From Actinomycetota bacterium (GTDB taxonomy: Bacteria; Actinomycetota; Acidimicrobiia; Acidimicrobiales; Ilumatobacteraceae), in assembly GCA_016870215.1 (NCBI GenBank), contig VGCD01000004.1, positions 1 to 64,000 of the forward strand: DNA of 64,000 nt, in the 5' to 3' direction. The number at the start of each line of letters is the position of its first letter. Within the stretch, counting starts at the first letter, position 1. This document shows positions 1 to 8,281 of this stretch, one piece after another. The notes beneath the pieces are model-generated. The model ran no database searches, was not told the origin of the DNA, and was given only the letters and a program-made list of their open reading frames with translations. Made by a program: the position numbers and the translations under genes.

Positions 1-411
1 GGCCTCAAAGGCACCAAGACCCATGAGAACCTGTTGGAGGCATTTGCAGGCGAGAGCCAGGCAAATCGTCGCTACCTCTGGTTCGCACAAAAGGCAGACG
101 TCGAGGGCTACCCCGACGCAGCCGCACTCTTCCGTTCAGTTGCTGAAGGCGAGACCGGCCACGCGCACGGTCACCTTGAGTACCTGGCAGAAGTCGGTGA
201 CCCAGCTAGCGGTGAGCCAATCGGCGAGACCGAACTCAACTTCAAAGCGTCGATCGCCGGTGAGACCTACGAGTACACCCAGATGTACCCAGGTTTTGCC
301 AAGACCGCACGCGACGAAGGATTCTCTGAAATTGCTGACTGGTTCGAAACTTTGGCACGCGCCGAGAAGAGCCACGCTGGTCGTTTCCAAGAGGGCTTGA
401 ACTCCCTCTGA
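1..411 (+). CDS. Rubrerythrin-like ferritin-fold protein (5' end outside window)
   Basis: A four-helix diiron protein of the rubrerythrin family, expected to reduce peroxide in the cytoplasm. The frame is open from the first base of the window, so the start codon is missing; 136 residues are visible. Diiron-ligand segments are recognisable: GESQANRRY near the N-terminus, an E-x2-H pair in GETGH, and Glu/His pairs in the last two helices ([11 protein letters not shown] and AEKSH). It ends at the ferritin-like domain and lacks the C-terminal rubredoxin domain of classical rubrerythrins, so electrons must come from a separate partner. The iron-sulfur oxidoreductase downstream is a plausible partner (inference). 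Confidence 0.9.
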   Translation, partial: GLKGTKTHENLLEAFAGESQANRRYLWFAQKADVEGYPDAAALFRSVAEGETGHAHGHLEYLAEVGDPASGEPIGETELNFKASIAGETYEYTQMYPGFAKTARDEGFSEIADWFETLARAEKSHAGRFQEGLNSL

Positions 412-416
412 TCCGA

Positions 417-494
417 CTGTCGCGCACGTCGCGACATGTGTCGATTGACCGGGTGGTCGTCTGGTTTTTCCAGCGACCACCCGAGTCGCGACAG
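417..494 (+). terminator. Strong hairpin after the rubrerythrin gene
   Basis: GGGTGGTCG (451-459) pairs perfectly with CGACCACCC (474-482). An inner CTGG/CCAG pairing (461-464 with 470-473) extends the stem across a single bulged T and closes on a TTTTT loop. An outer arm CTGTCGCG (417-424) pairs with CGCGACAG (487-494). There is no downstream T-run, so this could be a non-canonical terminator or an RNA-stabilising or processing structure that sets rubrerythrin expression apart from the downstream genes. Confidence 0.55.
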
Positions 495-543
495 TTACTA
501 CGTTTCCTCATCGAATAATTCAACCGACACGAAATGACGCGCA

Positions 544-1848
544 ATGACAATCACGTATGACCCAAAACATCCGAAGTATCTCGATGAGGCTGATGTTCGC
601 GAGGAACTCACTCGGGTGTACGACCTGTGTCACGGTTGCCGCCTGTGCTTTAAATATTGCACGTCATTTCCCACATTGTTCTCTTATGTCGACCAACACG
701 ACGATCAAGACGCCGGCCGATTGACTCCCGAGCAGCAAGATCAAGTCGTCGACGAATGCTTCCAATGCAAGCTCTGCTACATCAAGTGCCCGTACATTCC
801 TGAGCTGCACGAGTGGGCACTTGATTTCCCCCGACTCATGTTGCGAGCCGACGCCATGCGTCGCGCCAATGGTCAGGTGTCATTGCGCAAGCGCGCCACC
901 ACCGAATTCATGGGTCACACCGATGCGCTCGGCAAGGTGTCAACTGCGGCAGCACCGATTGCAAATGCGGTGCTCGGCGCAAAGCCAGGTGGCATCGTGC
1001 GCAAAGTGGTCGCAGCAACTGCTGGCGTTTCCTCGGTGCGGTTGTTGCCGCCGTTTGCAAAGATGCGGTTCTCAACGTGGTTCAAGAAGCGAGTCAAGCC
1101 GACATTCACGAAGAAGCAGGGCTCGGTGGCGGTGTTCCCAACGTGTCTTGTCGAGTATCAAGAGCCGGGCATTGGTAAAGACCTCGTGCGCGTGTACGAA
1201 CGCAACGGGGTTGAGTGCTCGTTGGTCGATGGTGCTGGCTGCTGCGGTGCACCGTATCTCCACAGTGGTGACCTTGATCAGTTCACCAAAGTTGCCACCA
1301 AGCAGGTGAAAGTGCTCGCCGACGCGGTGCGCGAAGGCAAAGACATCGTCGTTCCCCAGCCAACGTGCGGCTACGTGCTGAAGAAGGACTACCTCGACTA
1401 TGTCGGCGGACCCGATGCCGAACTGGTTGCCAAGAACACGTATGACTCGAGTGAATATCTCATCAACTTGCACAAGGCGGAGGGAACAGAATTCGACACC
1501 ACGTTCACTGGTCCGGTGCCTGAGACCGTCACATATCACACGCCGTGTCACTTGCGCGCGCAGAACATCGGACTCAAGAGCCGGGACCTCATGAAGCTGA
1601 CGGGAGCAAAGATCAAGCTTGTCGATCAATGCTCAGGCATCGATGGCATGTGGGGCCTGAAGGCCGAGAACGAAGAGTTTGCAATTCCGATTGCGAAGAA
1701 ACTTGCCGAGCAAATCACCGCGGCCAATGGCGATGTCGTGACCGGCGATTGCCACCTGGCGAACACGGCTATCACCGAGCAGACCGGCTCAAAACCGCTC
1801 CATCCATTGCAGATGGTGGCACGTGCATACGGCATCCCCGAAGACTGA
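544..1848 (+). CDS. Iron-sulfur oxidoreductase with two 4Fe-4S and two CCG domains (GlpC/HdrD-like)
   Basis: Predicted electron-transfer subunit of 434 residues. Two ferredoxin-type motifs lie near the N-terminus: C29-x2-C32-x2-C35-x3-C39 and C72-x2-C75-x2-C78-x3-C82-P. The C-terminal half holds two CCG-type domains, with GAGCCGAPY and later HTPCHLRAQ followed by DQCSGIDGMWG, as in GlpC and heterodisulfide reductase subunit D. There is no membrane segment. It sits between a rubrerythrin and a DUF3501 gene, a recurring neighbourhood in bacteria (established), which suggests a shared redox or peroxide function. Substrate and electron acceptor are unknown. ATG at 544 has no clear ribosome binding site. 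Confidence 0.88.
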   Translation: MTITYDPKHPKYLDEADVREELTRVYDLCHGCRLCFKYCTSFPTLFSYVDQHDDQDAGRLTPEQQDQVVDECFQCKLCYIKCPYIPELHEWALDFPRLMLRADAMRRANGQVSLRKRATTEFMGHTDALGKVSTAAAPIANAVLGAKPGGIVRKVVAATAGVSSVRLLPPFAKMRFSTWFKKRVKPTFTKKQGSVAVFPTCLVEYQEPGIGKDLVRVYERNGVECSLVDGAGCCGAPYLHSGDLDQFTKVATKQVKVLADAVREGKDIVVPQPTCGYVLKKDYLDYVGGPDAELVAKNTYDSSEYLINLHKAEGTEFDTTFTGPVPETVTYHTPCHLRAQNIGLKSRDLMKLTGAKIKLVDQCSGIDGMWGLKAENEEFAIPIAKKLAEQITAANGDVVTGDCHLANTAITEQTGSKPLHPLQMVARAYGIPED

Positions 1849-1905
1849 CGAAACATTCACACGACAATCTCATCCGATCACAACAAACACATGAAGGAGA
1901 CCCAC

Positions 1906-2517
1906 GTGACAACGGCAACCCCCACCGCATCACGCAAGTTGACTCTCGCAGACATCAAAGATGTTCGCGAGTATGAACGAGAGCGAGCAGACTTCCGTGC
2001 TCGAATGCTCGACGTCAAGGCACGTCGTCGCATTTCGCTCGGAACGCTGGTCACGCTCATGTTCGAGAATCGCGACACGATGCGACTTCAAATTCAAGAG
2101 ATGATTCGTGTCGAAAAAATCGTCACAGACGAGGGCGTGTTGGAAGAGTTGCACGCATACAACCCGATGGTTCCTGAAGCAGGCCAGCTGTGTGCAACCT
2201 TGTTCATTGAGCTCACCTCTGACGACATGGTTCGTGAATGGTTGCCAAAGCTGGCGGGCATCGAACGCAGTGTGTTCATCAAGCTTGCAAACGGCGACAC
2301 AGTTCGCGGATGTCTCGACGCACAACATGAAGCAGGCCTCACACGAGACGACGTCACAGCGGCCGTGCACTACCTCACCTTCGACTTCAGCCCAGAGCAG
2401 GTCGCTGTATTTGCTGAAGGTGACGTGCAAGTGCTGAGTGATCTTCCGAACTACCTCGAGGCCACCGAGTTGCTTCCTGCCACCAAGGACGAGTTGCTCG
2501 GCGACCTCCGGCCCTAG
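1906..2517 (+). CDS. DUF3501 family protein
   Basis: A soluble 203-residue protein of the DUF3501 family, function unknown. I chose GTG at 1906 because AAGGAG at 1894-1899 sits six bases upstream; an ATG at 1891 is in frame but that segment contains the ribosome binding site itself. The protein begins with a short Thr/Ala stretch, then a charged helix (DVREYERERADFRARM). The family is recurrently found with rubrerythrin and the GlpC-like oxidoreductase, exactly as here, so it is probably an accessory of that redox module (inference from context). No cysteine cluster or cofactor motif is evident. Confidence 0.85.
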   Translation: MTTATPTASRKLTLADIKDVREYERERADFRARMLDVKARRRISLGTLVTLMFENRDTMRLQIQEMIRVEKIVTDEGVLEELHAYNPMVPEAGQLCATLFIELTSDDMVREWLPKLAGIERSVFIKLANGDTVRGCLDAQHEAGLTRDDVTAAVHYLTFDFSPEQVAVFAEGDVQVLSDLPNYLEATELLPATKDELLGDLRP

Positions 2518-2613
2518 GGCCACAGCGCCCTCGTCTCTAACGGATGCCCGTATTCCGGCGGTCTGCCGGGCGGGCTTCGGCGGATTCGGTGGGGTGATTA
2601 GGTCAGATGCGGA

Positions 2614-2643
2614 TTGCATCGTGTGACCGATGACACCTACTAT
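2614..2643 (+). promoter_or_regulatory. Candidate promoter of the WhiB gene
   Basis: TTGCAT (2614-2619) and TACTAT (2638-2643) are separated by 18 bp, with four of six matches to each sigma-70 consensus element. They lie about 70 bp before the WhiB start. No other gene occupies the 193-bp gap, so a promoter is expected here. The assignment rests on pattern only. Confidence 0.35.
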
Positions 2644-2710
2644 CTCGGTCAGAGGGGCCCTCGTACTTCGTATGAGGCAGGAGGGCTCTGGCATCGACGG
2701 GGGAGTAGCG

Positions 2711-2950
2711 ATGTCATTAGCGGATATCACATGGCGTATGCGCGGGGCCTGCCACGGTCTCGACCCGTCCATCTTCTTTCCAGATGATGACGAGCAGGCC
2801 GATGTGGCCAAAGAAATCTGCGATGAGTGCGACGTTCGTGTCGCCTGCCTGGAATATGCGCTGACTACGCGTGAACGTGACGGAGTCTGGGGAGGCGCCA
2901 CCGAACGCGAGCGGCGCAGAATTATTCGTCAACGTCGACGTTCGGCGTAG
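2711..2950 (+). CDS. WhiB-family iron-sulfur transcription regulator
   Basis: A 79-residue WhiB-like protein. The four cluster-binding cysteines are C14, C37, C40 and C46 (C-x2-C-x5-C after the first Cys), followed by the family turn GVWGG at 58-62 and a basic C-terminal tail rich in Arg for DNA contact. WhiB proteins bind a redox- or NO-sensitive 4Fe-4S cluster and usually act with the primary sigma factor; they are restricted to Actinobacteria and their phages. ATG 2711 is preceded by GGGGAG at proper distance. The target is not evident; the downstream gene starts a different pathway (trpD). Confidence 0.93.
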   Translation: MSLADITWRMRGACHGLDPSIFFPDDDEQADVAKEICDECDVRVACLEYALTTRERDGVWGGATERERRRIIRQRRRSA

Positions 2951-3028
2951 ATACTTGGTGGCGTAGACACTCACGCCCGCACCTCAGACGCCACATTTCC
3001 CGGCTGGCCGAACATCATCGGCGACCTC

Positions 3029-4042
3029 TTGCAGTCGCGAGATCTCGACGACGCCACGGCATTTGCAGCGACTTGTGAGTTGTTGTCCGGTGACACGAGC
3101 ACCACGCACATCGCAGCATTTCTCATTGCGTTACGAGCCAAGGGTGAGTCAGCCGTCGAGCTTGCGGCCATGTTGCGAGCAGTTCGAAACGCAAGCCTGC
3201 AGGTTCGACTAAGCGATGCTCTGTCGTCAACTGCAATGGACATTGTCGGGACTGGTGGCGACAAGAGCAACTCGGTGAACATCTCGACGATGACGTCGAT
3301 TGTCGTGGCGGCGTGTGGTGTACCGGTGTTCAAGCACGGAAACCGAGCATCATCGTCACAGTGCGGCACAGCAGATGTGCTTGATGAACTTGGAGTGATA
3401 ATTGAATTGACACCCGACGGCGTCGCGCAATGTCTCGAGCGCGCGGGTATCGCATTTTGTCTTGCCCCGGCATTTCATCCGGCGTTCCGACATGTCGGGC
3501 CAACGCGCCGAGAGCTTGGTGTGCCGACGGTGTTCAACCTTCTCGGTCCACTCGCAAACCCGGCGCCGATCACGCGCATGCTTGTCGGCGTAGCTGATGC
3601 AAAAATGATGGAGGTGATGGCATCTGCACTGGCCACTCGGGGAGTGACCGATGCATGGTTGGTGCACGGTGACGGCGGCCTTGATGAGTTGTCACTCTCG
3701 GGCGTGAATCACGTGGTCGCATTGCGCGATGGCTCAGTAACCACACATACGGTCGATGCCGTCGATGTCGGGTTGACTCGCGCATCTGTCGACGATCTTC
3801 GGGGTGGAGACGCGGCCTTCAATGCGCAGGTCGTTCGCTCACTTCTTGCAGGTGAGCACGGCGTTGTACGTGATGTGGTGTTGTTGAATGCTGCAGCGGC
3901 GTTGGTGGTGGCAGGAAAGGCGAAGGACATTGCCACTGGCATGCAATTGGCACAAGATGCTCTCGATAGCGGTCGCGGAGCACACGTGCTCGAAACCTTT
4001 GTTAAAGAGAGTGCCGCAGCAGCGGCGAATGTGGCACGCTGA
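3029..4042 (+). CDS. trpD: Anthranilate phosphoribosyltransferase
   Basis: Transfers phosphoribose from PRPP to anthranilate in tryptophan synthesis. Family signatures are clear: GTGGD with NIST (PRPP site), KHGNRASSS followed by CGTADVLDELG, and GPLANP. The coordinates start at a TTG that is the first canonical start in the frame. Family-like residues (FPGWPNIIGDLL) continue upstream to about 2996, and the frame is open back to 2951 without ATG, GTG or TTG. The true start is therefore uncertain and may be non-canonical, or there is a sequence error upstream. No other trp genes are nearby. The next gene begins five bases after the stop. Confidence 0.92.
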   Translation: MQSRDLDDATAFAATCELLSGDTSTTHIAAFLIALRAKGESAVELAAMLRAVRNASLQVRLSDALSSTAMDIVGTGGDKSNSVNISTMTSIVVAACGVPVFKHGNRASSSQCGTADVLDELGVIIELTPDGVAQCLERAGIAFCLAPAFHPAFRHVGPTRRELGVPTVFNLLGPLANPAPITRMLVGVADAKMMEVMASALATRGVTDAWLVHGDGGLDELSLSGVNHVVALRDGSVTTHTVDAVDVGLTRASVDDLRGGDAAFNAQVVRSLLAGEHGVVRDVVLLNAAAALVVAGKAKDIATGMQLAQDALDSGRGAHVLETFVKESAAAAANVAR

Positions 4043-4047
4043 CCGCC

Positions 4048-4875
4048 ATGATTCGCGTACCAGCAACGTCTGCGAACCTCGGTCCAGGTTTCGACGCTCT
4101 CGGCATGGCCGTCACGTCGTATGCAGATGTCGGAGTGGTGGGGTCATCTGATCAGCCGCACGATGCAGAATTGTGTAGTTCGCGTCACCCTGCCCACATC
4201 GCGTTTCTTCGTGCCGGAGGAACAGGAGACGTGTGGGTGAGGCATTCGATTCCGATGGGTCGGGGAATGGGCTTCAGTGGTGCCGTTCGAGTGGGCGGAA
4301 TACTCGCGGCACTGTCACAGAAGTACGGCACGATTGACGGGGCAATGTTGTTGACGGCTGTCGACATTGGAACTGAATTAGAGGGCCATGCCGACAATGT
4401 GGCTGCATCTGCGATGGGTGGAATTGTCGCTACGTCAGGCGGCGTTGTCGCTCGAATTCCAAGTCCGCTACAGCCTGCTGTCGTGATGTGGGTGCCCTCG
4501 TTCACCACCAGGACCAATGAGTCGCGCTCGACACTTCCTCAAACCGTCGCCTTGCCTGACGCTGTGTTCAACATTGGTCGTACGGCATTGCTTGTTGCTG
4601 CGTTTGCTGCAGGGGATGTGGCGGCGCTTCGCACAGCCACGGAGGATCGACTTCACCAAGACTTGCGGTTCTCGCATGCACCAGCGTCGAGGGCTGCATT
4701 AGACGCAGGCCTTGCCGCAGGTGCGTGGTGCGGGTGGTTGTCAGGTTCAGGCCCGACCGTGGCACTGTTGTGCGACCCGGCGGAGGCTGATCGTCTCTCT
4801 GCAGCACTGCCAGACGATGGTCACGTGAAGGTGTTGGAAATCGACACGCTGGGGGCGCGCGTCGTATCTGTGTGA
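4048..4875 (+). CDS. thrB: Homoserine kinase-like GHMP kinase
   Basis: A 275-residue GHMP-superfamily kinase, most like homoserine kinase, which phosphorylates homoserine in threonine synthesis. The N-terminus VPATSANLGPGFDALG is the classic ThrB opening. The ATP loop at 69-80 reads PMGRGMGFSGAV, where the common Ser-Ser-Ala is changed to Phe-Ser-Gly. The C-terminal motif is LSGSGPTVALL. At 275 residues it is slightly short for ThrB (about 300). It has no thrA or thrC neighbours, so the substrate is inferred from sequence only; another small-molecule GHMP substrate is possible. Confidence 0.75.
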   Translation: MIRVPATSANLGPGFDALGMAVTSYADVGVVGSSDQPHDAELCSSRHPAHIAFLRAGGTGDVWVRHSIPMGRGMGFSGAVRVGGILAALSQKYGTIDGAMLLTAVDIGTELEGHADNVAASAMGGIVATSGGVVARIPSPLQPAVVMWVPSFTTRTNESRSTLPQTVALPDAVFNIGRTALLVAAFAAGDVAALRTATEDRLHQDLRFSHAPASRAALDAGLAAGAWCGWLSGSGPTVALLCDPAEADRLSAALPDDGHVKVLEIDTLGARVVSV

Positions 4876-4898
4876 CACCCCATTGTCAGAGTGTGGGC

Positions 4899-5105
4899 AT
4901 GGACATCACTCGTGAACCACTCATCATCAGCTGCGACACTTGTGTCATGGTCGCCACGTCGGCTTGCGATGACTGCATGATGAATTGTCTCGTCGATACG
5001 CGTCACGACGGCGCAGTGGTTCTCGACTTTGAAGAGCAGAAAGCTGTGCGACTGCTTGCAAAGGCAGGTTTGGTGCCTACGCTTCGGCATCGTGCCACCG
5101 GCTGA
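4899..5105 (+). CDS. Small cysteine-rich conserved protein next to QueG
   Basis: A 68-residue protein with four cysteines near the N-terminus (CDTC then CDDC, eight residues between the pairs, and one further Cys in MMNC). This spacing could bind a metal or iron-sulfur cluster. The C-terminal half (FEEQKAVRLLAKAGLVP) is helical. I do not recognise a named family. ATG 4899 is chosen because the cysteine block begins soon after; upstream GTG and ATG codons are possible. Its end overlaps the likely start of queG by 14 bp, so the two are probably translationally coupled, and a role with the QueG cobalamin/Fe-S enzyme is conceivable. Confidence 0.6.
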   Translation: MDITREPLIISCDTCVMVATSACDDCMMNCLVDTRHDGAVVLDFEEQKAVRLLAKAGLVPTLRHRATG

Positions 5106-6222
5106 CACTTACTGGGAAGACCTTCGAGCGCTCGCGCTGTCGAGTGGCCTTCATTCTGTTGCTGTCACATCTGCCGATCCGCTTCAGCGGGCCCGTGAGC
5201 AGATTGAGAACCGACTCGAGCGCAACCTTGTCAATGGAATGCAATTCACATTCCGCAATCCGGTTCGAAGCACCACGCCAACGATGTCGGTAGAGGGAGC
5301 GAAATCAATCATCGTTGCGGCACGAAGCTACGACGTGCGCGACGCACCAGATGACGATGCCCTGGGTAAGTACCCAGCCAGAGTCGCGCGGTATGTCTGG
5401 CACGACCACAATGCGGCGTTGAAGAAGTCATTGGAGATTGTCAAGAAACGACTGAAAGCAGACGGCCATCGCGCTGTTGTCTTCGCGGATGACAACTCGG
5501 TGGTTGACAGAGAAGTGGCGTGGCGATCTGGGCTCGGATGGTTTGGTAAGAACGCGAACATCTTGTTGCCAGGTGTCGGAAGCTATTTCGTTCTTGGGTG
5601 CATTGTTACCACGGTAGAACTACCCGTCGGTGCGCCGTTAGATGATGGATGTGGTCCGTGTGTGCGATGTTTGTCGTCATGTCCCACCGATGCCATCGTT
5701 TCGCCAGGTGTCATCGATTCGCATCGTTGCTTGTCGTGGCTGCTGCAGAAGCCCGGTGTGTTTCCTCGCGAATATCGAGTGGCGTTGGCAGACCGCATTT
5801 ATGGTTGCGATGAATGTCAGAGCACATGTCCACCTACGCAACGGTCGTCTGTAACCGGCGAGGTTCCTGTTGCCATCACGTCACGACACCGACGTCACAT
5901 CGATGTGGTGTGGATGCTCTCGGCGGCGGACAAAGAACTTCTTGATGCGTGTGATCCGTGGTACATCCACGAGCGCAATCCTCTGTGGTTGCGTCGCAAT
6001 GCGCTCATCATCCTTGGCAACATCGGTGATCCCGACGATGCCGATGTACGAAGAGCGCTTGAAGCCATGTTGAGGTCGAACGAACCGGTGCTTCGCGCTC
6101 ACGCAGTGTGGGCATGTGCCCGACTTGGTCTCACTCATCTGTTGAGTGGCTTCGATACAGATCCCGACGACATGGTGCGCGCTGAGTTCGCTCATCTGCC
6201 AACCTGTCGGGACGACCTATGA
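5092..6222 (+). CDS. queG: Epoxyqueuosine reductase
   Basis: Catalyses the last step of queuosine tRNA modification, reducing epoxyqueuosine with cobalamin and two 4Fe-4S clusters. The eight ligand cysteines are visible: C187, C190, C193 and C197 in CGPCVRCLSSCP, C213, and C239, C242 and C246 in CDECQSTCP. The C-terminal segment is a HEAT-like repeat (RRALEAMLRSNEPVLRAHAV), as in full-length QueG. GTG at 5092 gives a normal N-terminus of 376 residues; a longer in-frame ORF from 5029 would run entirely inside the preceding gene. The stop overlaps the next start as ATGA. No other queuosine genes are in the window, so Q may be salvaged or made elsewhere. Confidence 0.9.
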   Translation: MPPADTYWEDLRALALSSGLHSVAVTSADPLQRAREQIENRLERNLVNGMQFTFRNPVRSTTPTMSVEGAKSIIVAARSYDVRDAPDDDALGKYPARVARYVWHDHNAALKKSLEIVKKRLKADGHRAVVFADDNSVVDREVAWRSGLGWFGKNANILLPGVGSYFVLGCIVTTVELPVGAPLDDGCGPCVRCLSSCPTDAIVSPGVIDSHRCLSWLLQKPGVFPREYRVALADRIYGCDECQSTCPPTQRSSVTGEVPVAITSRHRRHIDVVWMLSAADKELLDACDPWYIHERNPLWLRRNALIILGNIGDPDDADVRRALEAMLRSNEPVLRAHAVWACARLGLTHLLSGFDTDPDDMVRAEFAHLPTCRDDL

Positions 6223-7340
6223 AGCACCTGCTCGTCACCAACGACTTCCCACCCAAAATCGGTGGCATCCAGTCGCTGTTGTGGGAATGGTGGCGACGTC
6301 TGCCGCCCGAGTCGTTTGCCGTTCTGACCAGTCCGTATGCGGGCACCGCAGACTTTGATGCTGCTCAACCATTCCGTATCGAGCGCACTCGCGAGCCGGT
6401 GTTATTGCCACATCCATGGATGGTGAACAGGGTGAACTCGCTCGCGTCCGAAGTGGGCGCTGAACTAGTTGTCATCGACCCCGCGGTACCACTTGGGTTG
6501 ATCGGGCCATCGCTCAAGTTGCCGTACGCAGTCGTACTGCATGGTGCAGAGGTCACGGTGCCGGGTCGCCTTCCATTGTCCAAGCAATTACTCGGCAATG
6601 TGCTTCGGCGCGCAGATCGCATCATCGCTGCCGGTGGATATCCGGCGGCCGAAGCGGTGCACGCCGCTGGTCGCGAGTTGCCCATCACTGTGGTGCCGCC
6701 AGGGGTCGACTGCACTCGCTTTGCTCCTCTCACAGCAGAAGCGCGACTTGCTGCTCGGCGTCACTTCGGTTTGCCAGACGATGCCGAAGTGGTGCTTGGG
6801 GTCAGCCGACTGGTGCCACGGAAAGGGTTCGACACGGTCATTCGTGCATCGGCCCGATTGGCGCGCGACCGCGAGAATCTGTTGGTAGTCATTGCGAGTA
6901 CCGGTCGGGACGAATCGCGCCTCAAGGCGCTTGCACGAGAACTCGGGGCGCCAGTGGTGTTCTTGGGCCGCGTAGCTCATGATGATTTGCCGCGTCTCTA
7001 CGGATGTGCGGACGTGTTCACCATGATGTGTCGCAATCGTTGGGCGGGGCTTGAGCAAGAAGGTTTCGGCATCGTGTTTCTTGAGGCTGCCGCCTGCGGC
7101 GTTGCTCAGATTGCCGGGCGAAGCGGTGGCGCGGCCGAAGCAGTCGAACACGGCGAGACGGGCCTTGTCATCGATGACCCCAATGACGTCGACGCTCTTG
7201 CTGCTTCACTGACCACGTTGCTCGACGACGAGTCGACTCGTTTGTCAATGGGCGCTGCAGCTCGTCGGCGTGCGGAGTCGATATTTCGTTATGACGTTCT
7301 GTCGGCGCAACTCGGACACGCGCTCGGTGCGCTGTCATGA
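6219..7340 (+). CDS. pimB: GT4 mannosyltransferase, PimB'-like
   Basis: A 373-residue GT-B glycosyltransferase of family GT4, best matching PimB', which adds the second mannose to phosphatidylinositol monomannoside on the inner membrane face. Key segments are the N-terminal VTNDFPPKIGGIQS loop, HGAEVTVPGRLP, the phosphate-binding SRLVPRKGFD, and EGFGIVFLEAAACG containing the E-x7-E donor site. PimB' context fits: PgsA, a PatA-like acyltransferase and PimA are encoded 50 kb downstream, and an SRPBCC protein follows as it does near pimB' in mycobacteria. ATG 6219 overlaps the queG stop. Confidence 0.85.
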   Translation: MKHLLVTNDFPPKIGGIQSLLWEWWRRLPPESFAVLTSPYAGTADFDAAQPFRIERTREPVLLPHPWMVNRVNSLASEVGAELVVIDPAVPLGLIGPSLKLPYAVVLHGAEVTVPGRLPLSKQLLGNVLRRADRIIAAGGYPAAEAVHAAGRELPITVVPPGVDCTRFAPLTAEARLAARRHFGLPDDAEVVLGVSRLVPRKGFDTVIRASARLARDRENLLVVIASTGRDESRLKALARELGAPVVFLGRVAHDDLPRLYGCADVFTMMCRNRWAGLEQEGFGIVFLEAAACGVAQIAGRSGGAAEAVEHGETGLVIDDPNDVDALAASLTTLLDDESTRLSMGAAARRRAESIFRYDVLSAQLGHALGALS

Positions 7341-7350
7341 TGAAGTCGTC

Positions 7351-7836
7351 ATGAAACCGACGTCAATTCCAGGGTGGAACACACTTCTCACCGCATTATT
7401 CGTGGTAGCTGCAACGTTGTCTGCCGTCGTTTTTGAGCAGCCATTTCGCACGCTCGCAGTCGTTGTGTCACTGACGTGCTTCAGTGTCGGCGTTGTCACA
7501 TTTCTTCTCGGTTATTGGGCTGCAGTTCAACGAAGCCGTCGTGATGTCATTGGCGTGGCAGCACTCTTCTTTCTTCTAGGCGACGTGGCACACAAGCGAA
7601 CCAAGCGACACATGAACACCTGCTTTGCTCTCCAAAGTGTGGTTGCTCTTGCAACAGCACTGGCCCGACCCGAGACTGATGGAAAGCCAGGAAGCACCCT
7701 TGCATTCGGCATTCTCGTGCCAATGTTGGGCCTTGGGCTCAACGGATTGTGGGGCTCGAGGCACGGTCACTTCGATACTCGCGCAGATGTCGCATCGATG
7801 GAAGCCTCTGAGTGGCAAGATGAAGACCATGAGTGA
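7351..7836 (+). CDS. Small membrane protein of unknown function
   Basis: A 161-residue protein that I cannot assign to a family. Two hydrophobic segments lie near the N-terminus (about residues 12-30 and 37-58), a third between about 64 and 75 is weaker, and a fourth covers about 114-132. The C-terminus is acidic and polar. ATG 7351 was chosen because it begins just before the first membrane segment; longer in-frame starts lie inside the pimB' gene. It is wedged between pimB' and an SRPBCC gene and overlaps the latter by eight bases, suggesting a cell-envelope role. Confidence 0.65.
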   Translation: MKPTSIPGWNTLLTALFVVAATLSAVVFEQPFRTLAVVVSLTCFSVGVVTFLLGYWAAVQRSRRDVIGVAALFFLLGDVAHKRTKRHMNTCFALQSVVALATALARPETDGKPGSTLAFGILVPMLGLGLNGLWGSRHGHFDTRADVASMEASEWQDEDHE

Positions 7837-8269
7837 CCGCGCCGCACTGACCACTTTGATCGCTGCACCCCTCGATCGTTGCTATGCGATGGCGCTGGAC
7901 TTCGAGAGATACCCAGAGTGGGCCAAGGATGTCAAAGAGGCAAAGATCCTCTCCCGCGATGATCAAGGTCGAGCATCACTAGTCGAGTTCCGCGCCTCAG
8001 CCCTTGGTCGAAGTACCCACTACACGTTGTCATACGACTACAGCGATGCACCCGCGCGTCTTGCTTGGCATCTCTTTGAAGGTGACATCATGCGCTCAAT
8101 TGATGGCGCATACTCCTTCGTTGAAGTCGAGGGTGGTACTCAGGTGTTCTACGAAATCGACATTGAACTCATCATTCCGCTGCCGGGCTTCGTGAAGCGT
8201 CGTGCTGAAGTTCGCATCTTGAACACGGTCAAGGAGATGAAGGTCCGCGCTGAGTCTTCGGCGTCCTAG
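7829..8269 (+). CDS. SRPBCC / polyketide-cyclase-like lipid-binding protein
   Basis: A 146-residue START/SRPBCC-fold protein. The opening DRAALTTLIAAPLDRCYAMALDFERYPEWAKDV is the familiar beta-strand, then 'coq10/polyketide cyclase' D-x2-x-YP-x-W pattern. The last third (IELIIPLPGFVKRRAEVRIL) is the amphipathic C-terminal helix typical of the fold. It probably binds a hydrophobic ligand. Similar genes follow pimB' in mycobacteria (for example the Rv2185c neighbourhood), so a role near lipid glycosylation is possible, but this is not shown. ATG 7829 overlaps the previous stop. Confidence 0.8.
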   Translation: MSDRAALTTLIAAPLDRCYAMALDFERYPEWAKDVKEAKILSRDDQGRASLVEFRASALGRSTHYTLSYDYSDAPARLAWHLFEGDIMRSIDGAYSFVEVEGGTQVFYEIDIELIIPLPGFVKRRAEVRILNTVKEMKVRAESSAS

Positions 8270-8281
8270 TCGTCAGAAGTC

